A DNA stretch of 64,000 nt, taken from positions 1,488,001-1,552,000 of the forward strand of contig NZ_CP007215.2 of NCBI RefSeq assembly GCF_000300455.3, written 5' to 3'. Position 1 is the first letter of the stretch, and the number at the start of each line of letters is the position of its first letter. The DNA comes from Kosakonia sacchari SP1 (GTDB lineage: Bacteria; Pseudomonadota; Gammaproteobacteria; Enterobacterales; Enterobacteriaceae). The position numbers were made by a program, and so were the translations under genes. Below the pieces are notes generated by a model. It was not told where the DNA came from and ran no database searches. It worked only from the letters and a program-made list of their open reading frames with translations. Of the stretch, positions 20,870 through 29,794 are shown one piece after another.

Positions 20870-21015
20870 AGAGTTTGGTGTATTAGGCTATTTTACTCGC
20901 CATTTTGAACCTGGGCAGTGCTCACAATCCTCGCGTACTACGTATACGCTCCGGTTGTTGCGCGCTGTCCGTGTTCAAACTGTCTTCGACAATTACGCCT
21001 ACTAAACCAAACTCT
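20870..21015. repeat. Palindromic intergenic repeat, copy A (cvpA/purF)
   Basis: A 146-bp imperfect palindrome bounded by 19-bp arms (starting AGAGTTTGGT at 20870, complement ending at 21015; 17 of 19 positions pair). Inner pairs include TTTGAAC with GTTCAAA and GCGTAC with GTATACGC at the centre. A second, diverged copy lies inverted at 56580-56720; shared core blocks include CAATCCTC and TACGCTCCGGTTG. The E. coli cvpA-purF gap is, from memory, only a few dozen bases, so this looks like an insertion. It does not read like ERIC; it may belong to another enterobacterial repeat family such as RSA. Confidence 0.75.
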
Positions 21016-21032
21016 TAACGAGGAAAAGACGT

Positions 21033-22550
21033 ATGTGCGGTATTGTCGGTATCGCCGGTTTTATGCCGGTAAACCAGTCGATTTATGACGCGTTGACGGT
21101 GCTTCAGCACCGTGGGCAGGATGCTGCGGGCATCATCACTATTGATGCCAATAACTGTTTCCGTCTGCGTAAAGCGAACGGCATGGTGAGTGATGTATTT
21201 GAAGCCCGCCATATGCAGCGTATGCAGGGCAATATGGGTATTGGTCACGTACGTTATCCCACGGCGGGCAGCTCCAGCGCTTCAGAAGCGCAGCCTTTTT
21301 ACGTTAACTCCCCGTACGGCATTACGCTTGCGCATAACGGCAATCTGACCAACGCGCACGAACTACGTAAAAAGCTGTTCGAAGAGAAGCGTCGCCACAT
21401 AAACACCACTTCTGATTCTGAAATCCTGCTCAATATCTTTGCCAGCGAGCTGGATAACTTCCGCCACTATCCCCTGGAAGCAGACAACATTTTTGCCGCC
21501 ATTGCCGCCACCAACCGCCAGATCCGCGGTGCGTACGCTTGTGTGGCGATGATCATCGGTCACGGCATGGTTGCGTTCCGCGACCCGAATGGCATTCGCC
21601 CGCTGGTACTTGGTAAGCGTGAGATTGGCGATGGCCGCACCGAATATATGGTCGCCTCTGAAAGCGTGGCGCTTGATACGCTGGGCTTCGAATTCCTGCG
21701 TGATATCGCGCCGGGCGAAGCGGTGTATATCACTGAAAAAGGCCAGTTGTTCAGCCGTCAGTGCGCGGACAACCCGGTCAGCAACCCGTGCCTGTTCGAG
21801 TACGTTTACTTTGCGCGCCCGGACTCGTTCATCGACAAAATTTCCGTCTACAGCGCGCGTGTCAACATGGGCACCAAACTTGGCGAAAAGATTGCTCGCG
21901 AGTGGGAAGATCTGGATATCGACGTGGTGATTCCGATTCCGGAAACCTCCTGCGATATCGCACTGGAAATTGCCCGTATTCTCGGCAAACCATACCGCCA
22001 GGGTTTTGTGAAAAACCGTTATGTTGGCCGCACCTTTATCATGCCGGGCCAACAGTTGCGCCGTAAGTCTGTGCGCCGCAAACTGAACGCCAACCGCGCC
22101 GAGTTCCGCGATAAGAACGTGTTACTGGTGGATGACTCTATCGTACGTGGCACCACTTCTGAGCAGATTATCGAGATGGCGCGTGAAGCGGGTGCGAAGA
22201 AGGTGTATCTCGCTTCTGCCGCCCCGGAAATTCGTTTCCCGAACGTCTATGGTATTGATATGCCAACGGCAAATGAGCTGATTGCGCACGGTCGTGAAGT
22301 GGACGAAATCCGCCAGATAATTGGTGCTGACGGGCTGATTTTCCAGGATCTTAACGATTTGATTGATGCGGTGCGCGCCGAGAACCCGGATATTCAGCAG
22401 TTTGAATGCTCGGTATTTAATGGTGTCTACGTCACCAAAGATGTCGATCAGCAATACCTCGATTATCTCGACTCCCTGCGTAATGATGACGCCAAAGCGG
22501 TGCAGCTTCAGAACGAAGTGGAAAGTTTAGAGATGCATAACGAAGGTTGA
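21033..22550 (+). CDS. purF: Amidophosphoribosyltransferase PurF
   Basis: PurF makes 5-phosphoribosylamine from PRPP and glutamine, the committed step of purine synthesis. The mature enzyme starts with the catalytic cysteine of the Ntn glutaminase domain (MCGIVGIAG). The phosphoribosyltransferase domain has the PRPP motif [12 protein letters not shown] near residues 363-375. It has 505 residues, like E. coli. It lies downstream of cvpA behind the palindromic repeat and is expected to be under PurR control. GAGG precedes the start. Confidence 0.98.
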   Translation: MCGIVGIAGFMPVNQSIYDALTVLQHRGQDAAGIITIDANNCFRLRKANGMVSDVFEARHMQRMQGNMGIGHVRYPTAGSSSASEAQPFYVNSPYGITLAHNGNLTNAHELRKKLFEEKRRHINTTSDSEILLNIFASELDNFRHYPLEADNIFAAIAATNRQIRGAYACVAMIIGHGMVAFRDPNGIRPLVLGKREIGDGRTEYMVASESVALDTLGFEFLRDIAPGEAVYITEKGQLFSRQCADNPVSNPCLFEYVYFARPDSFIDKISVYSARVNMGTKLGEKIAREWEDLDIDVVIPIPETSCDIALEIARILGKPYRQGFVKNRYVGRTFIMPGQQLRRKSVRRKLNANRAEFRDKNVLLVDDSIVRGTTSEQIIEMAREAGAKKVYLASAAPEIRFPNVYGIDMPTANELIAHGREVDEIRQIIGADGLIFQDLNDLIDAVRAENPDIQQFECSVFNGVYVTKDVDQQYLDYLDSLRNDDAKAVQLQNEVESLEMHNEG

Positions 22551-22559
22551 TCCTCCTGT

Positions 22560-22578
22560 GCCCCTCGCTCTGAGGGGC
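22560..22578 (+). terminator. Hairpin after purF
   Basis: GCCCCTC (22560-22566) and GAGGGGC (22572-22578) form a 7-bp stem with loop GCTCT. No T-tract follows, so it may stabilise the message or leak into ubiX rather than end transcription fully. Confidence 0.5.
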
Positions 22579-22642
22579 GCAATCTGTTGCAACGCCCTCT
22601 ATAATCAGGCAAAGTTCGTGCGTGTAAAAAGGGGCAACAATC

Positions 22643-23224
22643 ATGAAACGACTCATTGTGGGGATCTCTGGCGCCAGCGGTGCTATCTACGGCGTGCGCC
22701 TGCTGCAGGTGCTGCGTGACGTGGCGGAAGTAGAAACCCATCTGGTCATGAGTCAGGCCGCCCGCCAGACCCTCTCTCTGGAAACCGACTACTCACTGCG
22801 CGATGTGCAGTCGCTGGCGAACGTGGTGCACGACGCGCGCGATATCGCTGCCAGCATCTCTTCCGGTTCGTTTAAAACCGCAGGCATGGTGATTTTGCCG
22901 TGCTCGATTAAAACCCTTTCCGGCATTGTGCACAGTTATACCGACAGTCTGCTGACGCGTGCGGCGGACGTGGTGCTCAAAGAGCGCAGACCGTTGGTGT
23001 TGTGCGTGCGTGAAACGCCGTTGCATCTTGGGCACCTGCGTTTGATGACGCAAGCGGCGGAACTAGGCGCGGTAATTATGCCGCCGGTTCCGGCGTTTTA
23101 TCATCGCCCGCAAAGTTTGCAGGAGGTGGTTGATCAGACCGTCAACCGCGTGCTGGATCAGTTCGATATTGAATTACCGCACGACCTTTTTACCCGCTGG
23201 CAAGGGAGCGATGTCGCAAAATAG
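22643..23224 (+). CDS. ubiX: Flavin prenyltransferase UbiX
   Basis: UbiX joins dimethylallyl phosphate to reduced FMN to make the prenylated flavin used by the UbiD decarboxylase in ubiquinone synthesis. The opening KRLIVGISGASGAIYGVRLL holds the flavin-binding glycine/serine motif, and CVRETPLHLGHLRLM carries the conserved arginine and glutamate region. The protein has 193 residues against 189 in E. coli, with extra residues at the carboxy end. It lies 92 bp after purF. Confidence 0.95.
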   Translation: MKRLIVGISGASGAIYGVRLLQVLRDVAEVETHLVMSQAARQTLSLETDYSLRDVQSLANVVHDARDIAASISSGSFKTAGMVILPCSIKTLSGIVHSYTDSLLTRAADVVLKERRPLVLCVRETPLHLGHLRLMTQAAELGAVIMPPVPAFYHRPQSLQEVVDQTVNRVLDQFDIELPHDLFTRWQGSDVAK

Positions 23225-23225
23225 T

Positions 23226-23252
23226 GCGCCGCTTACCGGCATGCGCTTTTTT
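23226..23252 (+). terminator. Terminator after ubiX
   Basis: GCGCCG (23226-23231) pairs with CGGC and GCGC (23237-23246) with a two-base bulge, then six Ts follow. Confidence 0.65.
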
Positions 23253-23413
23253 GGGGCAATTCTGCAAGCGCGATCATATCCTCAACATTTAATCCTCTTT
23301 TCGCTGTGTTAGCACTGCGGTTCGTTCAGCAGAGCTGCTATCTTTCATCATTAAGTAAGTTTGCAACGTTTTATTAACATATTTAACGCGGTGTTTTTTA
23401 ACACCCGGGAAAG

Positions 23414-23429
23414 TGGCATAAGACGTGCA
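23414..23429 (+). promoter_or_regulatory. Sigma-54 promoter of argT
   Basis: TGGCATAAGACGTGCA has the GG-N10-GC spacing of sigma-54 promoters and fits TGGCAC-N5-TTGCA at most positions. It lies 68 bp before the argT start. Nitrogen (NtrC) control of argT is known in Salmonella and E. coli. I did not find clear NtrC sites upstream. Confidence 0.8.
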
Positions 23430-23496
23430 AGGTAACTGTCAGCAACACACAACACAACGTAATACAAAATAAAAACAGAACACTTGAGGGTAATGT

Positions 23497-24279
23497 ATGA
23501 AGAAGACGGTTCTCGCTCTGTCTTTACTGCTGGGCCTGTCGGCGACGGCCAGCGTTTATGCAGCGCTTCCCCAGACGGTACGCATCGGTACGGATGCGAC
23601 CTACGCGCCGTTCTCATCGAAAGATGCGAAAGGGAACTTCGTGGGTTTTGATATCGATCTTGGCAATGAAATGTGCAAGCGCATTCATGTGAAATGCACC
23701 TGGGTAGGCAGCGATTTTGACGCGCTGATCCCATCCCTGAAAGCGAAGAAAATCGATGCCATCATCTCTTCTCTGTCGATTACCGAAAAACGTCAGCAGG
23801 AGATCGCCTTCTCTGACAAGCTCTACGCCGCAGATTCCCGCCTGATTGCCGCCAAAGGCTCGCCGATTCAACCGACGCTGGAGTCGCTGAAAGGCAAGCA
23901 TGTTGGCGTCCTGCAAGGCTCGACGCAGGAAGGTTACGCCAACGACAACTGGCGCAGCAAAGGCATCGATGTGGTGGCTTATCAGAACCAGGATCTGATT
24001 TATTCTGACCTCGCAGCAGGTCGTCTGGACGCCGCGTTCCAGGATGAAGTCGCCGCCAGCGAAGGCTTCCTGAAACAGCCCGCCGGGAAAGATTTTGCGT
24101 TTGCTGGCCCGTCAGTCAAAGACAAAAAATACTTCGGTGATGGCACCGGTATCGGCTTGCGCAAAGATGATACCGAGCTGAAAGCCGCCTTCGACAAAGC
24201 GTTTGCCGAACTGCGCAAAGACGGCACCTACGACAAACTCGCCAAGAAATACTTCGACTTTAACGTCTACGGCGATTAA
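23497..24279 (+). CDS. argT: Lysine/arginine/ornithine-binding periplasmic protein ArgT
   Basis: ArgT (LAO protein) binds lysine, arginine and ornithine in the periplasm and delivers them to the HisQMP membrane complex encoded downstream. A signal peptide covers about residues 1-22 (cleavage after VYA). The binding-protein motif [13 protein letters not shown] follows, with [13 protein letters not shown]. The 260-residue protein is a clear paralogue of HisJ next door, evidently a tandem duplication. A sigma-54 promoter precedes it. Confidence 0.95.
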   Translation: MKKTVLALSLLLGLSATASVYAALPQTVRIGTDATYAPFSSKDAKGNFVGFDIDLGNEMCKRIHVKCTWVGSDFDALIPSLKAKKIDAIISSLSITEKRQQEIAFSDKLYAADSRLIAAKGSPIQPTLESLKGKHVGVLQGSTQEGYANDNWRSKGIDVVAYQNQDLIYSDLAAGRLDAAFQDEVAASEGFLKQPAGKDFAFAGPSVKDKKYFGDGTGIGLRKDDTELKAAFDKAFAELRKDGTYDKLAKKYFDFNVYGD

Positions 24280-24317
24280 GACTGGCTGACCCGCTATGCC
24301 GGGTCAAAAGGGAAAAA

Positions 24318-24349
24318 CTGTGCCATGCCGGAAAATCGGCATGGTGCAG
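24318..24349 (+). terminator. Hairpin between argT and hisJ
   Basis: A 13-bp stem, CTGTGCCATGCCG with CGGCATGGTGCAG (two G-T pairs), surrounds the loop GAAAAT. It has no T-tract. It could be a partial terminator or a 3' stabiliser that separates argT from hisJQMP. Confidence 0.5.
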
Positions 24350-24361
24350 AGATACGGTGAA

Positions 24362-24400
24362 TGCTCCATAACAGTGCATTTAATGCTTCGTGATGGTGCG
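24362..24400. promoter_or_regulatory. Tandem NtrC-like binding sites upstream of hisJ
   Basis: Two elements with the TGC-N11-GC(A) layout of NtrC sites: TGCTCCATAACAGTGCA (24362-24378) and TGCTTCGTGATGGTGCG (24384-24400). Their centres are 22 bp apart, two helical turns, and about 115-135 bp upstream of the predicted sigma-54 start, like the enhancer pair before glnA. Confidence 0.55.
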
Positions 24401-24479
24401 TGAGTGCATAGTTAAGCATCCAGAATGCAAATTAAAGCCATTGTACAGCCATAATTTTTTGCCTTAATGGGGCATAAAG

Positions 24480-24495
24480 TGGCACGATAGCGGCA
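24480..24495 (+). promoter_or_regulatory. Candidate sigma-54 promoter of hisJQMP
   Basis: TGGCACGATAGCGGCA keeps the perfect TGGCAC -24 element and the GG-N10-GC spacing; the -12 element CGGCA is weaker than TTGCA. It lies about 50 bp before hisJ, downstream of two NtrC-like sites. Confidence 0.65.
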
Positions 24496-24546
24496 CCGTA
24501 TTGTGATGAGAATTCCCTTAGGGAAGACAGTCTGTTGAGGATAATG

Positions 24547-25329
24547 ATGAAAAAACTGGTGTTATCTCTTTCTCTGGTGCTCGCTTTCTCCAGCGTTTCC
24601 AACGTGTTTGCCGCCATTCCACAAAAATTACGTATCGGTACCGATCCAACCTATGCGCCATTCGAATCGAAGAATGCGCAGGGGGAATTAGTGGGTTTTG
24701 ATATCGATCTGGCAAAAGAGCTCTGTAAACGCATTAATACGCAATGTGTGTTTATCGAAAACCCACTCGACGCGCTGATCCCGTCGCTGAAAGCGAAAAA
24801 AATCGACGCCATTATGTCGTCGCTCTCGATTACGGAAAAACGTCAGCAGGAAATTGATTTTACCGACAAGCTCTACGCGGCGGATTCCCGCCTGGTTGTT
24901 GCGAAAGATTCTGATGTTCAGCCGGAGCTGGACAAACTGAAAGGCAAACGCATTGGCGTGCTGCAAGGCACCACGCAGGAAACCTACGGCAACGTGCATT
25001 GGGCGCCGAAAGGCGTAGAAATTGTCTCCTATCAGGGGCAGGACAATATTTACTCCGACCTGACTGCGGGCCGTATCGACGCGGCGTTTCAGGATGAAGT
25101 GGCTGCCAGCGAAGGTTTCCTGAAAACCCCGCAAGGCAAAGCCTATAAATTTGGTGGTCCTTCCATCAAAGACGAAAAACTGTTTGGCGTCGGTACCGGT
25201 ATGGGCGTGCGTAAAGGCGACACCGAACTGCGCGACGCGCTGAATAAAGCCTTTGCAGAGATGCGTGCTGACGGGACTTACGAAAAGCTGGCGAAGAAAT
25301 ACTTTGATTTTGATGTTTACGGTGGTTAA
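24547..25329 (+). CDS. hisJ: Histidine-binding periplasmic protein HisJ
   Basis: HisJ captures L-histidine in the periplasm for the HisQMP2 ABC importer. The signal peptide ends near VFA at residue 22, then [13 protein letters not shown] and [15 protein letters not shown] form ligand-binding parts. I chose the ATG at 24547 ([10 protein letters not shown]): it gives 260 residues as in E. coli and lies 6 bases after GAGG; an ATG three bases earlier is too close to that site. It is highly similar to ArgT upstream. Confidence 0.96.
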   Translation: MKKLVLSLSLVLAFSSVSNVFAAIPQKLRIGTDPTYAPFESKNAQGELVGFDIDLAKELCKRINTQCVFIENPLDALIPSLKAKKIDAIMSSLSITEKRQQEIDFTDKLYAADSRLVVAKDSDVQPELDKLKGKRIGVLQGTTQETYGNVHWAPKGVEIVSYQGQDNIYSDLTAGRIDAAFQDEVAASEGFLKTPQGKAYKFGGPSIKDEKLFGVGTGMGVRKGDTELRDALNKAFAEMRADGTYEKLAKKYFDFDVYGG

Positions 25330-25352
25330 TACCACGCGTGATTAACGTGCGG

Positions 25353-25373
25353 CCCCTCCCGCTGTGGGAGGGG
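25353..25373 (+). other. GC-rich hairpin between hisJ and hisQ
   Basis: CCCCTCCC (25353-25360) and GGGAGGGG (25366-25373) form an 8-bp GC stem without a T-run. In Salmonella a REP hairpin sits at this junction and protects the abundant hisJ message while hisQMP is made at lower level. This sequence is unrelated but well placed to act the same way. Confidence 0.6.
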
Positions 25374-25412
25374 AAGAGACACGGCAATACCACATACGAC
25401 AGGACTGGCTGC

Positions 25413-26099
25413 ATGCTGTACGGGTTTTCTCAAGTCATTTTACAAGGCGCGCTGGTCACGCTGGAGCTGGCTCTCAGCTCTGTGGTGCTGGCGGTGCTGA
25501 TTGGCCTGGCGGGCGCGGGCGCGAAGCTCTCGAAAAACCGGCTTCTCGCGCTGATCTTTGAAGGCTACACCACGCTTATCCGCGGTGTGCCGGATCTGGT
25601 GCTGATGCTGCTTATTTTTTACGGCCTGCAAATTGCGCTCAATGGCGTTACCGATGCGTTGGGCATGGAGCAGCTGGATATTGATCCGATGGTGGCGGGT
25701 ATTATCACGCTCGGCTTTATCTACGGCGCCTATTTCACGGAAACCTTCCGCGGTGCTTATATGGCGGTGCCGAAGGGACACATTGAAGCCGCGACCGCCT
25801 TCGGTTTTACCGGTCGCCAGACTTTTCGCCGCATTCTGTTCCCGGCGATGATGCGTTACGCGCTGCCGGGCATTGGCAATAACTGGCAGGTGATCCTCAA
25901 AGCCACCGCGCTGGTCTCGCTGCTGGGGCTGGAAGATGTGGTCAAAGCCACGCAACTCGCCGGGAAAAGCACCTGGGAGCCTTTCTATTTCGCGATCGTC
26001 TGCGGCATTATTTATCTCATTTTTACAACGGCTTCCAATGGCGTACTGCTTCTGCTCGAACGTCGCTACTCGGTAGGTGTGAAGAGGGCTGACCTGTGA
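25413..26099 (+). CDS. hisQ: Histidine/LAO ABC transporter permease HisQ
   Basis: HisQ is one of two inner-membrane permease subunits of the histidine/LAO importer. It has several hydrophobic segments and the EAA loop that contacts HisP (HIEAATAFGFTGRQTFRRI, residues about 127-145). I chose the ATG at 25413 because the product MLYGFSQVILQGALV is 228 residues like E. coli; an in-frame extension upstream would run through the GC hairpin. It overlaps hisM by four bases (GTGA). Confidence 0.95.
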   Translation: MLYGFSQVILQGALVTLELALSSVVLAVLIGLAGAGAKLSKNRLLALIFEGYTTLIRGVPDLVLMLLIFYGLQIALNGVTDALGMEQLDIDPMVAGIITLGFIYGAYFTETFRGAYMAVPKGHIEAATAFGFTGRQTFRRILFPAMMRYALPGIGNNWQVILKATALVSLLGLEDVVKATQLAGKSTWEPFYFAIVCGIIYLIFTTASNGVLLLLERRYSVGVKRADL

Positions 26100-26812
26100 T
26101 CGAGATTATTCAGGAGTACTGGAAATCCCTGCTGTGGAGCGACGGTTATCGCCTGACCGGCGTGGCGATCACGCTGTGGTTGCTGATCTCTTCGGTGGTA
26201 ATGGGCGGCGTGATGGCGGTGTTTCTGGCTATCGGGCGCGTTTCCAGCAATAAGTTTATCCGCTTCCCGATTTGGTTATTCACCTATGTGTTTCGCGGCA
26301 CGCCGCTGTATGTGCAATTGCTGGTGTTCTACTCCGGCATGTACACGCTGGAAGTGGTGAAAGGTACCGAATTGCTGAACGCCTTTTTCCGCAGTGGCCT
26401 TAACTGTACGGTGCTGGCGCTCACGCTCAACACCTGCGCCTATACAACCGAGATTTTCGCCGGGGCGATCCGCTCTGTGCCGCACGGTGAAATTGAAGCG
26501 GCGCGCGCATATGGTTTCTCCTCGTTCAAAATGTATCGCAGTATTATTCTGCCCTCGGCGTTGCGCATTGCGCTGCCAGCGTACAGCAATGAGGTGATTT
26601 TGATGCTGCACTCCACGGCGTTGGCGTTTACCGCCACGGTGCCGGATCTGTTGAAAATTGCTCGCGATATTAACTCTGCGACTTATCAGCCGTTTACCGC
26701 GTTTGGTCTTGCCGCAGTGCTGTATCTGATTATCTCTTATGTGCTGATTAGCCTCTTTCGCAAAGCGGAAAAGCGCTGGCTTCAGCATATGAAACCTTCT
26801 TCGACGCACTGA
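26096..26812 (+). CDS. hisM: Histidine/LAO ABC transporter permease HisM
   Basis: HisM is the second permease subunit, pairing with HisQ. The EAA loop reads [18 protein letters not shown]. The GTG start at 26096 overlaps the hisQ stop, indicating coupled translation; the 238-residue length matches E. coli and Salmonella. About five transmembrane segments are visible. It is followed after 7 bp by hisP. Confidence 0.96.
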   Translation: MIEIIQEYWKSLLWSDGYRLTGVAITLWLLISSVVMGGVMAVFLAIGRVSSNKFIRFPIWLFTYVFRGTPLYVQLLVFYSGMYTLEVVKGTELLNAFFRSGLNCTVLALTLNTCAYTTEIFAGAIRSVPHGEIEAARAYGFSSFKMYRSIILPSALRIALPAYSNEVILMLHSTALAFTATVPDLLKIARDINSATYQPFTAFGLAAVLYLIISYVLISLFRKAEKRWLQHMKPSSTH

Positions 26813-26819
26813 GAACACG

Positions 26820-27593
26820 ATGTCTGAGAATAAATTAAACGTTATCGATCTACACAAGCGCTACGGCGAGCATGAAGTGCTGAAAGGGGTGTCGTTACAG
26901 GCGAACGCAGGTGATGTGATTAGCATCATTGGCTCTTCCGGCTCCGGTAAAAGTACGTTTCTGCGCTGCATTAACTTTCTCGAAAAACCGAGCGAAGGCT
27001 CGATTGTGGTTAATGGGCAGAATATCAACCTGGTGCGCGACAAAGACGGCCAGTTAAAAGTTGCCGATAAAAACCAGCTGCGTCTGCTGCGTACCCGCCT
27101 GACGATGGTGTTTCAGCACTTCAATTTGTGGAGCCATATGACGGTATTAGAAAACGTCATGGAAGCGCCTATTCAGGTACTTGGCTTGAGCAAGCAGGAA
27201 GCCCGCGAGCGTGCGGTGAAATACCTGGCGAAGGTCGGCATTGATACGATGCAGCAGCAAAAATACCCGGTGCATTTATCCGGTGGTCAGCAGCAGCGCG
27301 TTTCCATCGCCCGTGCGCTGGCGATGGAGCCGGAAGTGTTGCTGTTTGATGAGCCTACATCGGCGCTGGATCCGGAGCTGGTGGGTGAAGTGCTGCGCAT
27401 CATGCAACAGCTGGCGGAAGAGGGGAAAACAATGGTGGTGGTAACCCATGAAATGGGGTTTGCCCGCCATGTTTCCACCCACGTTATCTTCCTGCATCAG
27501 GGCAAGATTGAAGAAGAAGGCACACCGGATGAGTTATTCGGCAATCCGAAAAGTCCGCGTTTGCAGCAGTTCCTCAAAGGTTCACTGAAATAA
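26820..27593 (+). CDS. hisP: Histidine/LAO ABC transporter ATP-binding protein HisP
   Basis: HisP is the ATPase of the histidine/LAO importer and works as a dimer under HisQM. The Walker A motif GSSGSGKST is at residues 38-46, the signature LSGGQQQR at 153-160 and Walker B LLFDEP at 174-179, followed by the switch histidine in [10 protein letters not shown]. Length is 257. It is the last gene of the hisJQMP unit and converges with the unrecognised gene on the other strand, only 6 bp away. Confidence 0.97.
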   Translation: MSENKLNVIDLHKRYGEHEVLKGVSLQANAGDVISIIGSSGSGKSTFLRCINFLEKPSEGSIVVNGQNINLVRDKDGQLKVADKNQLRLLRTRLTMVFQHFNLWSHMTVLENVMEAPIQVLGLSKQEARERAVKYLAKVGIDTMQQQKYPVHLSGGQQQRVSIARALAMEPEVLLFDEPTSALDPELVGEVLRIMQQLAEEGKTMVVVTHEMGFARHVSTHVIFLHQGKIEEEGTPDELFGNPKSPRLQQFLKGSLK

Positions 27594-27599
27594 AGCACC

Positions 27600-28166
27600 T
27601 TAACGGGAAGGTGGCGAGACGGGCCACCATCCCTGTGGGATGCCGCTCGCTGAGATAAAACGATAATGAGTAAATACGGCGCCTCTGGCGCTGACACGTT
27701 TTTCCAGCTGTACTTTCTGCGCGCCGGGCACAACGATGGCATCGCGCGTGCACAGCTCAATCGGACGCTGAAGCCACTCGTCATAGAAACGTAACCCGGC
27801 TTCGCAGTGCTTACTCTTACTGATTGGCGGGCCAGGGTGACCAATCGAGAAAGCCACTTCGCTGTGTACCATCTCGTTTGCGCTATAGCTCACCCAGGCT
27901 TCCGGCACATTCCACAACGTCATCTCTGCGAACAAAACAAGGCCCAAAAACGTCAGCAGCCGGGTTTTGTTGCGGATGACTTTTTTCCTGCCGCACCATG
28001 TCGTTAATAACGCCACCAGCACGGCAATCGCCAGCATCACCAGCGTGTCAGGCGCGCCCGCCTGGAGGTAGACTTTATGGCTGAGTCTGCTGGAAAACAG
28101 TATCCAGATAATCCATATCGTGAACAGTACCAGATAAAGCCAAAACCGCGTTTTGCCGGATTTCAT
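27600..28166 (-). CDS. Unrecognised inner-membrane protein with a periplasmic tail
   Basis: I do not recognise this 188-residue protein. It begins MKSGKTRFWLY and has three hydrophobic segments at about residues 8-26, 40-58 and 70-87. The very basic loop GRKKVIRNKTR (59-69) between segments 2 and 3 points to a cytoplasmic location, so by the positive-inside rule the amino end is inside and the last 100 residues are periplasmic. That tail has two cysteines (C121, C139) that could form a disulfide, and ends in a proline-rich stretch. It is preceded on the same strand by a GNAT acetyltransferase gene. E. coli has no gene here. Composition is not obviously foreign. Function unknown. Confidence 0.75.
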   Translation of the reverse strand: MKSGKTRFWLYLVLFTIWIIWILFSSRLSHKVYLQAGAPDTLVMLAIAVLVALLTTWCGRKKVIRNKTRLLTFLGLVLFAEMTLWNVPEAWVSYSANEMVHSEVAFSIGHPGPPISKSKHCEAGLRFYDEWLQRPIELCTRDAIVVPGAQKVQLEKRVSARGAVFTHYRFISASGIPQGWWPVSPPSR

Positions 28167-28217
28167 CCCTTCTGCATCCCTCTCTTTTAACGCGACTGTC
28201 AGCTCAGCGCATTAGCC

Positions 28218-28709
28218 TTATTTTTCCCGCCGGTAAACCCAGTCGTCGTAATATTCGCCATGGAGCAGATACACTTTTTCCAGCACCTGTACGCGGTTAA
28301 AGCCGCTCTTTTCCAGCACCCGCACTGAACCCTGATTGTCCGCCAGTACCCACGCATTCAGCGCATTCACATTGCTCTGTGAAAAAACGTAATCACAGAG
28401 TGCTTGCAGCGCTTCGGAGGCGATGCCACGTCCCTGGGCTGCAGGCGCAACCGAATAACCAACGTCGGCTTCATGCGGGTTATGCTGGCTGATACGCAGG
28501 CCGATATCGCCAACCGCGCTGTGTTGATCGCGAATGATAAAGGCGTTGCTGTCCCGCAGGCGATCGTCAAACAGGGTTCGGATTTGCGCCCGGGAGGCGA
28601 TTTCGGCCATATAGCGCATCACGCTGTCGTTTGAACGCAGATGCAGGAAAAACGGCCAGTCGGATTCCTGAAATGAAGAGAGCGTAAAGCGGGGCGTGTG
28701 CAACGTCAT
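28218..28709 (-). CDS. GNAT-family N-acetyltransferase (RimJ/RimL-like)
   Basis: A 163-residue protein of the RimJ/RimL branch of the GNAT superfamily, transferring acetyl from acetyl-CoA to an amine; the substrate cannot be told. The acetyl-CoA loop reads AAQGRGIASEAL, preceded by the GYSV strand and followed by NQGSVRVLEKSGF, the usual end motif of the group. I chose the ATG at 28709 (MTLHTPRFTLSSF), with AAAGGCG upstream; a start nine codons earlier is possible. It is not at this position in E. coli K-12. Confidence 0.85.
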   Translation of the reverse strand: MTLHTPRFTLSSFQESDWPFFLHLRSNDSVMRYMAEIASRAQIRTLFDDRLRDSNAFIIRDQHSAVGDIGLRISQHNPHEADVGYSVAPAAQGRGIASEALQALCDYVFSQSNVNALNAWVLADNQGSVRVLEKSGFNRVQVLEKVYLLHGEYYDDWVYRREK

Positions 28710-28777
28710 GAAATCGCCTTTGCGGTGGTAAAGCACCTTAGCTTACCACCACCAGCGACGTACGGATGCCACGAAAA

Positions 28778-29674
28778 TTAGGAGGGAACCACATCTCCCA
28801 GCGCCTCTTCCAGATCGTACCAGCGAAAGGCAAACCCGGCGGCTTCTAGGCGTTTTGGCAGCGCGCGTTGACCGCCAAGCACCAGCACAGAGGATTCGCC
28901 CATCATCAGGCGCACAGCAAACGCCGGCGCGCGCATTATAGCCGGACGGTGCAGCACATGGCCGAGCGTATGTGAGAACTGCTCATTACGAACCGGGTAG
29001 GGCGACACCATGTTGAATGGCCCGCGCAGGTCGTTATCAAGCAGCCAGAGTATGCCGTTGACCATATCATCAATATGGATCCACGCCAGATATTGGCGGC
29101 CATCGCCAATCGGGCCGCCGATACCAAGGCGAAACAGCGGCAACAGCTTACCGAGAATGCCGCCTTTCGGTGCGAGCACTACGCCTGTGCGCAGCAGGCA
29201 AACCCGGGTGCGATCGCTTTGCGCTTCACAGGCGATTTGCTCCCAGCGGGCGCACAGCTTATGGGTGAATTCGTTATGCGGCGGCTCTTCCTCTGTGACC
29301 ACCACTTCACCGAGATCGCCGTAGTAACCGGAAGCTGAACCGGAGATCAGCACTTGCGGCGGTGTGTCGCTGGCGTTGATCAGATCCGCAATTTGCTGGG
29401 TTATCTGCCAGCGGCTGTTGCACAGACGCTGTTTTTGCTCCTCGCTCCAGCGCTTATCGGCAATGGGTTCACCGGCCAGATTGATCACCGCATCGACATC
29501 ATTCAGGTTGCTCAGCTCGTTCAGCCCTTTTAAAAGGCTGACACGCGCATCAAGCAGCTGTTGTGCTTTGGCGGGGTTGCGCGTTACCACGGTCACACTG
29601 TGTTTTAGCTCCAGCAGGCGGGGGATCAGATGACGACCAATCAGGCCAGTTCCGCCGGTAATCAGTATCTTCAT
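28778..29674 (-). CDS. yfcH: Epimerase-family protein YfcH
   Basis: A 298-residue member of the NAD-dependent epimerase/dehydratase superfamily, SDR39U1 subgroup, with a DUF1731 carboxy-terminal domain. The nucleotide-binding motif [17 protein letters not shown] starts at residue 4, and [10 protein letters not shown] holds the active-site tyrosine region. The substrate is unknown. The ATG at 29674 ([10 protein letters not shown]) follows a good GGAGG site and matches the E. coli start; a longer in-frame extension has no support. In E. coli folX lies between yfcH and yfcG; here it does not. Confidence 0.93.
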   Translation of the reverse strand: MKILITGGTGLIGRHLIPRLLELKHSVTVVTRNPAKAQQLLDARVSLLKGLNELSNLNDVDAVINLAGEPIADKRWSEEQKQRLCNSRWQITQQIADLINASDTPPQVLISGSASGYYGDLGEVVVTEEEPPHNEFTHKLCARWEQIACEAQSDRTRVCLLRTGVVLAPKGGILGKLLPLFRLGIGGPIGDGRQYLAWIHIDDMVNGILWLLDNDLRGPFNMVSPYPVRNEQFSHTLGHVLHRPAIMRAPAFAVRLMMGESSVLVLGGQRALPKRLEAAGFAFRWYDLEEALGDVVPS

Positions 29675-29722
29675 GCTTCCCTCCAGGATATGTGTGCCTT
29701 TCCTCAGCATATGTGACTCAGC

Positions 29723-29744
29723 AAAACCCGCATGCGATGGCGGG
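29723..29744 (-). terminator. Terminator after yfcG
   Basis: On the minus strand CCCGC and GCGGG form a 5-bp stem with an 8-base loop, followed by TTTTGC. It lies about 50 bp beyond the yfcG stop and before yfcH. The stem is short but the orientation fits. Confidence 0.5.
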
Positions 29745-29794
29745 CACATTTTGCATCAAATTTTTCAGCAATGTGAAGAGGTTACCCGCAATAC

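Noticed and set aside
20870-21015. ERIC element or small transposon between cvpA and purF
   Set aside because: The sequence does not resemble the ERIC core, there is no target duplication visible, no transposase, and it is a full-length palindrome rather than two short terminal repeats around unrelated DNA.
23281-23345. NtrC enhancer upstream of argT
   Set aside because: Inverted half-sites around AGCACTGC and GAGCTGCTA are present but with wrong spacing (TGC-N10-GCA), so no NtrC site is claimed.
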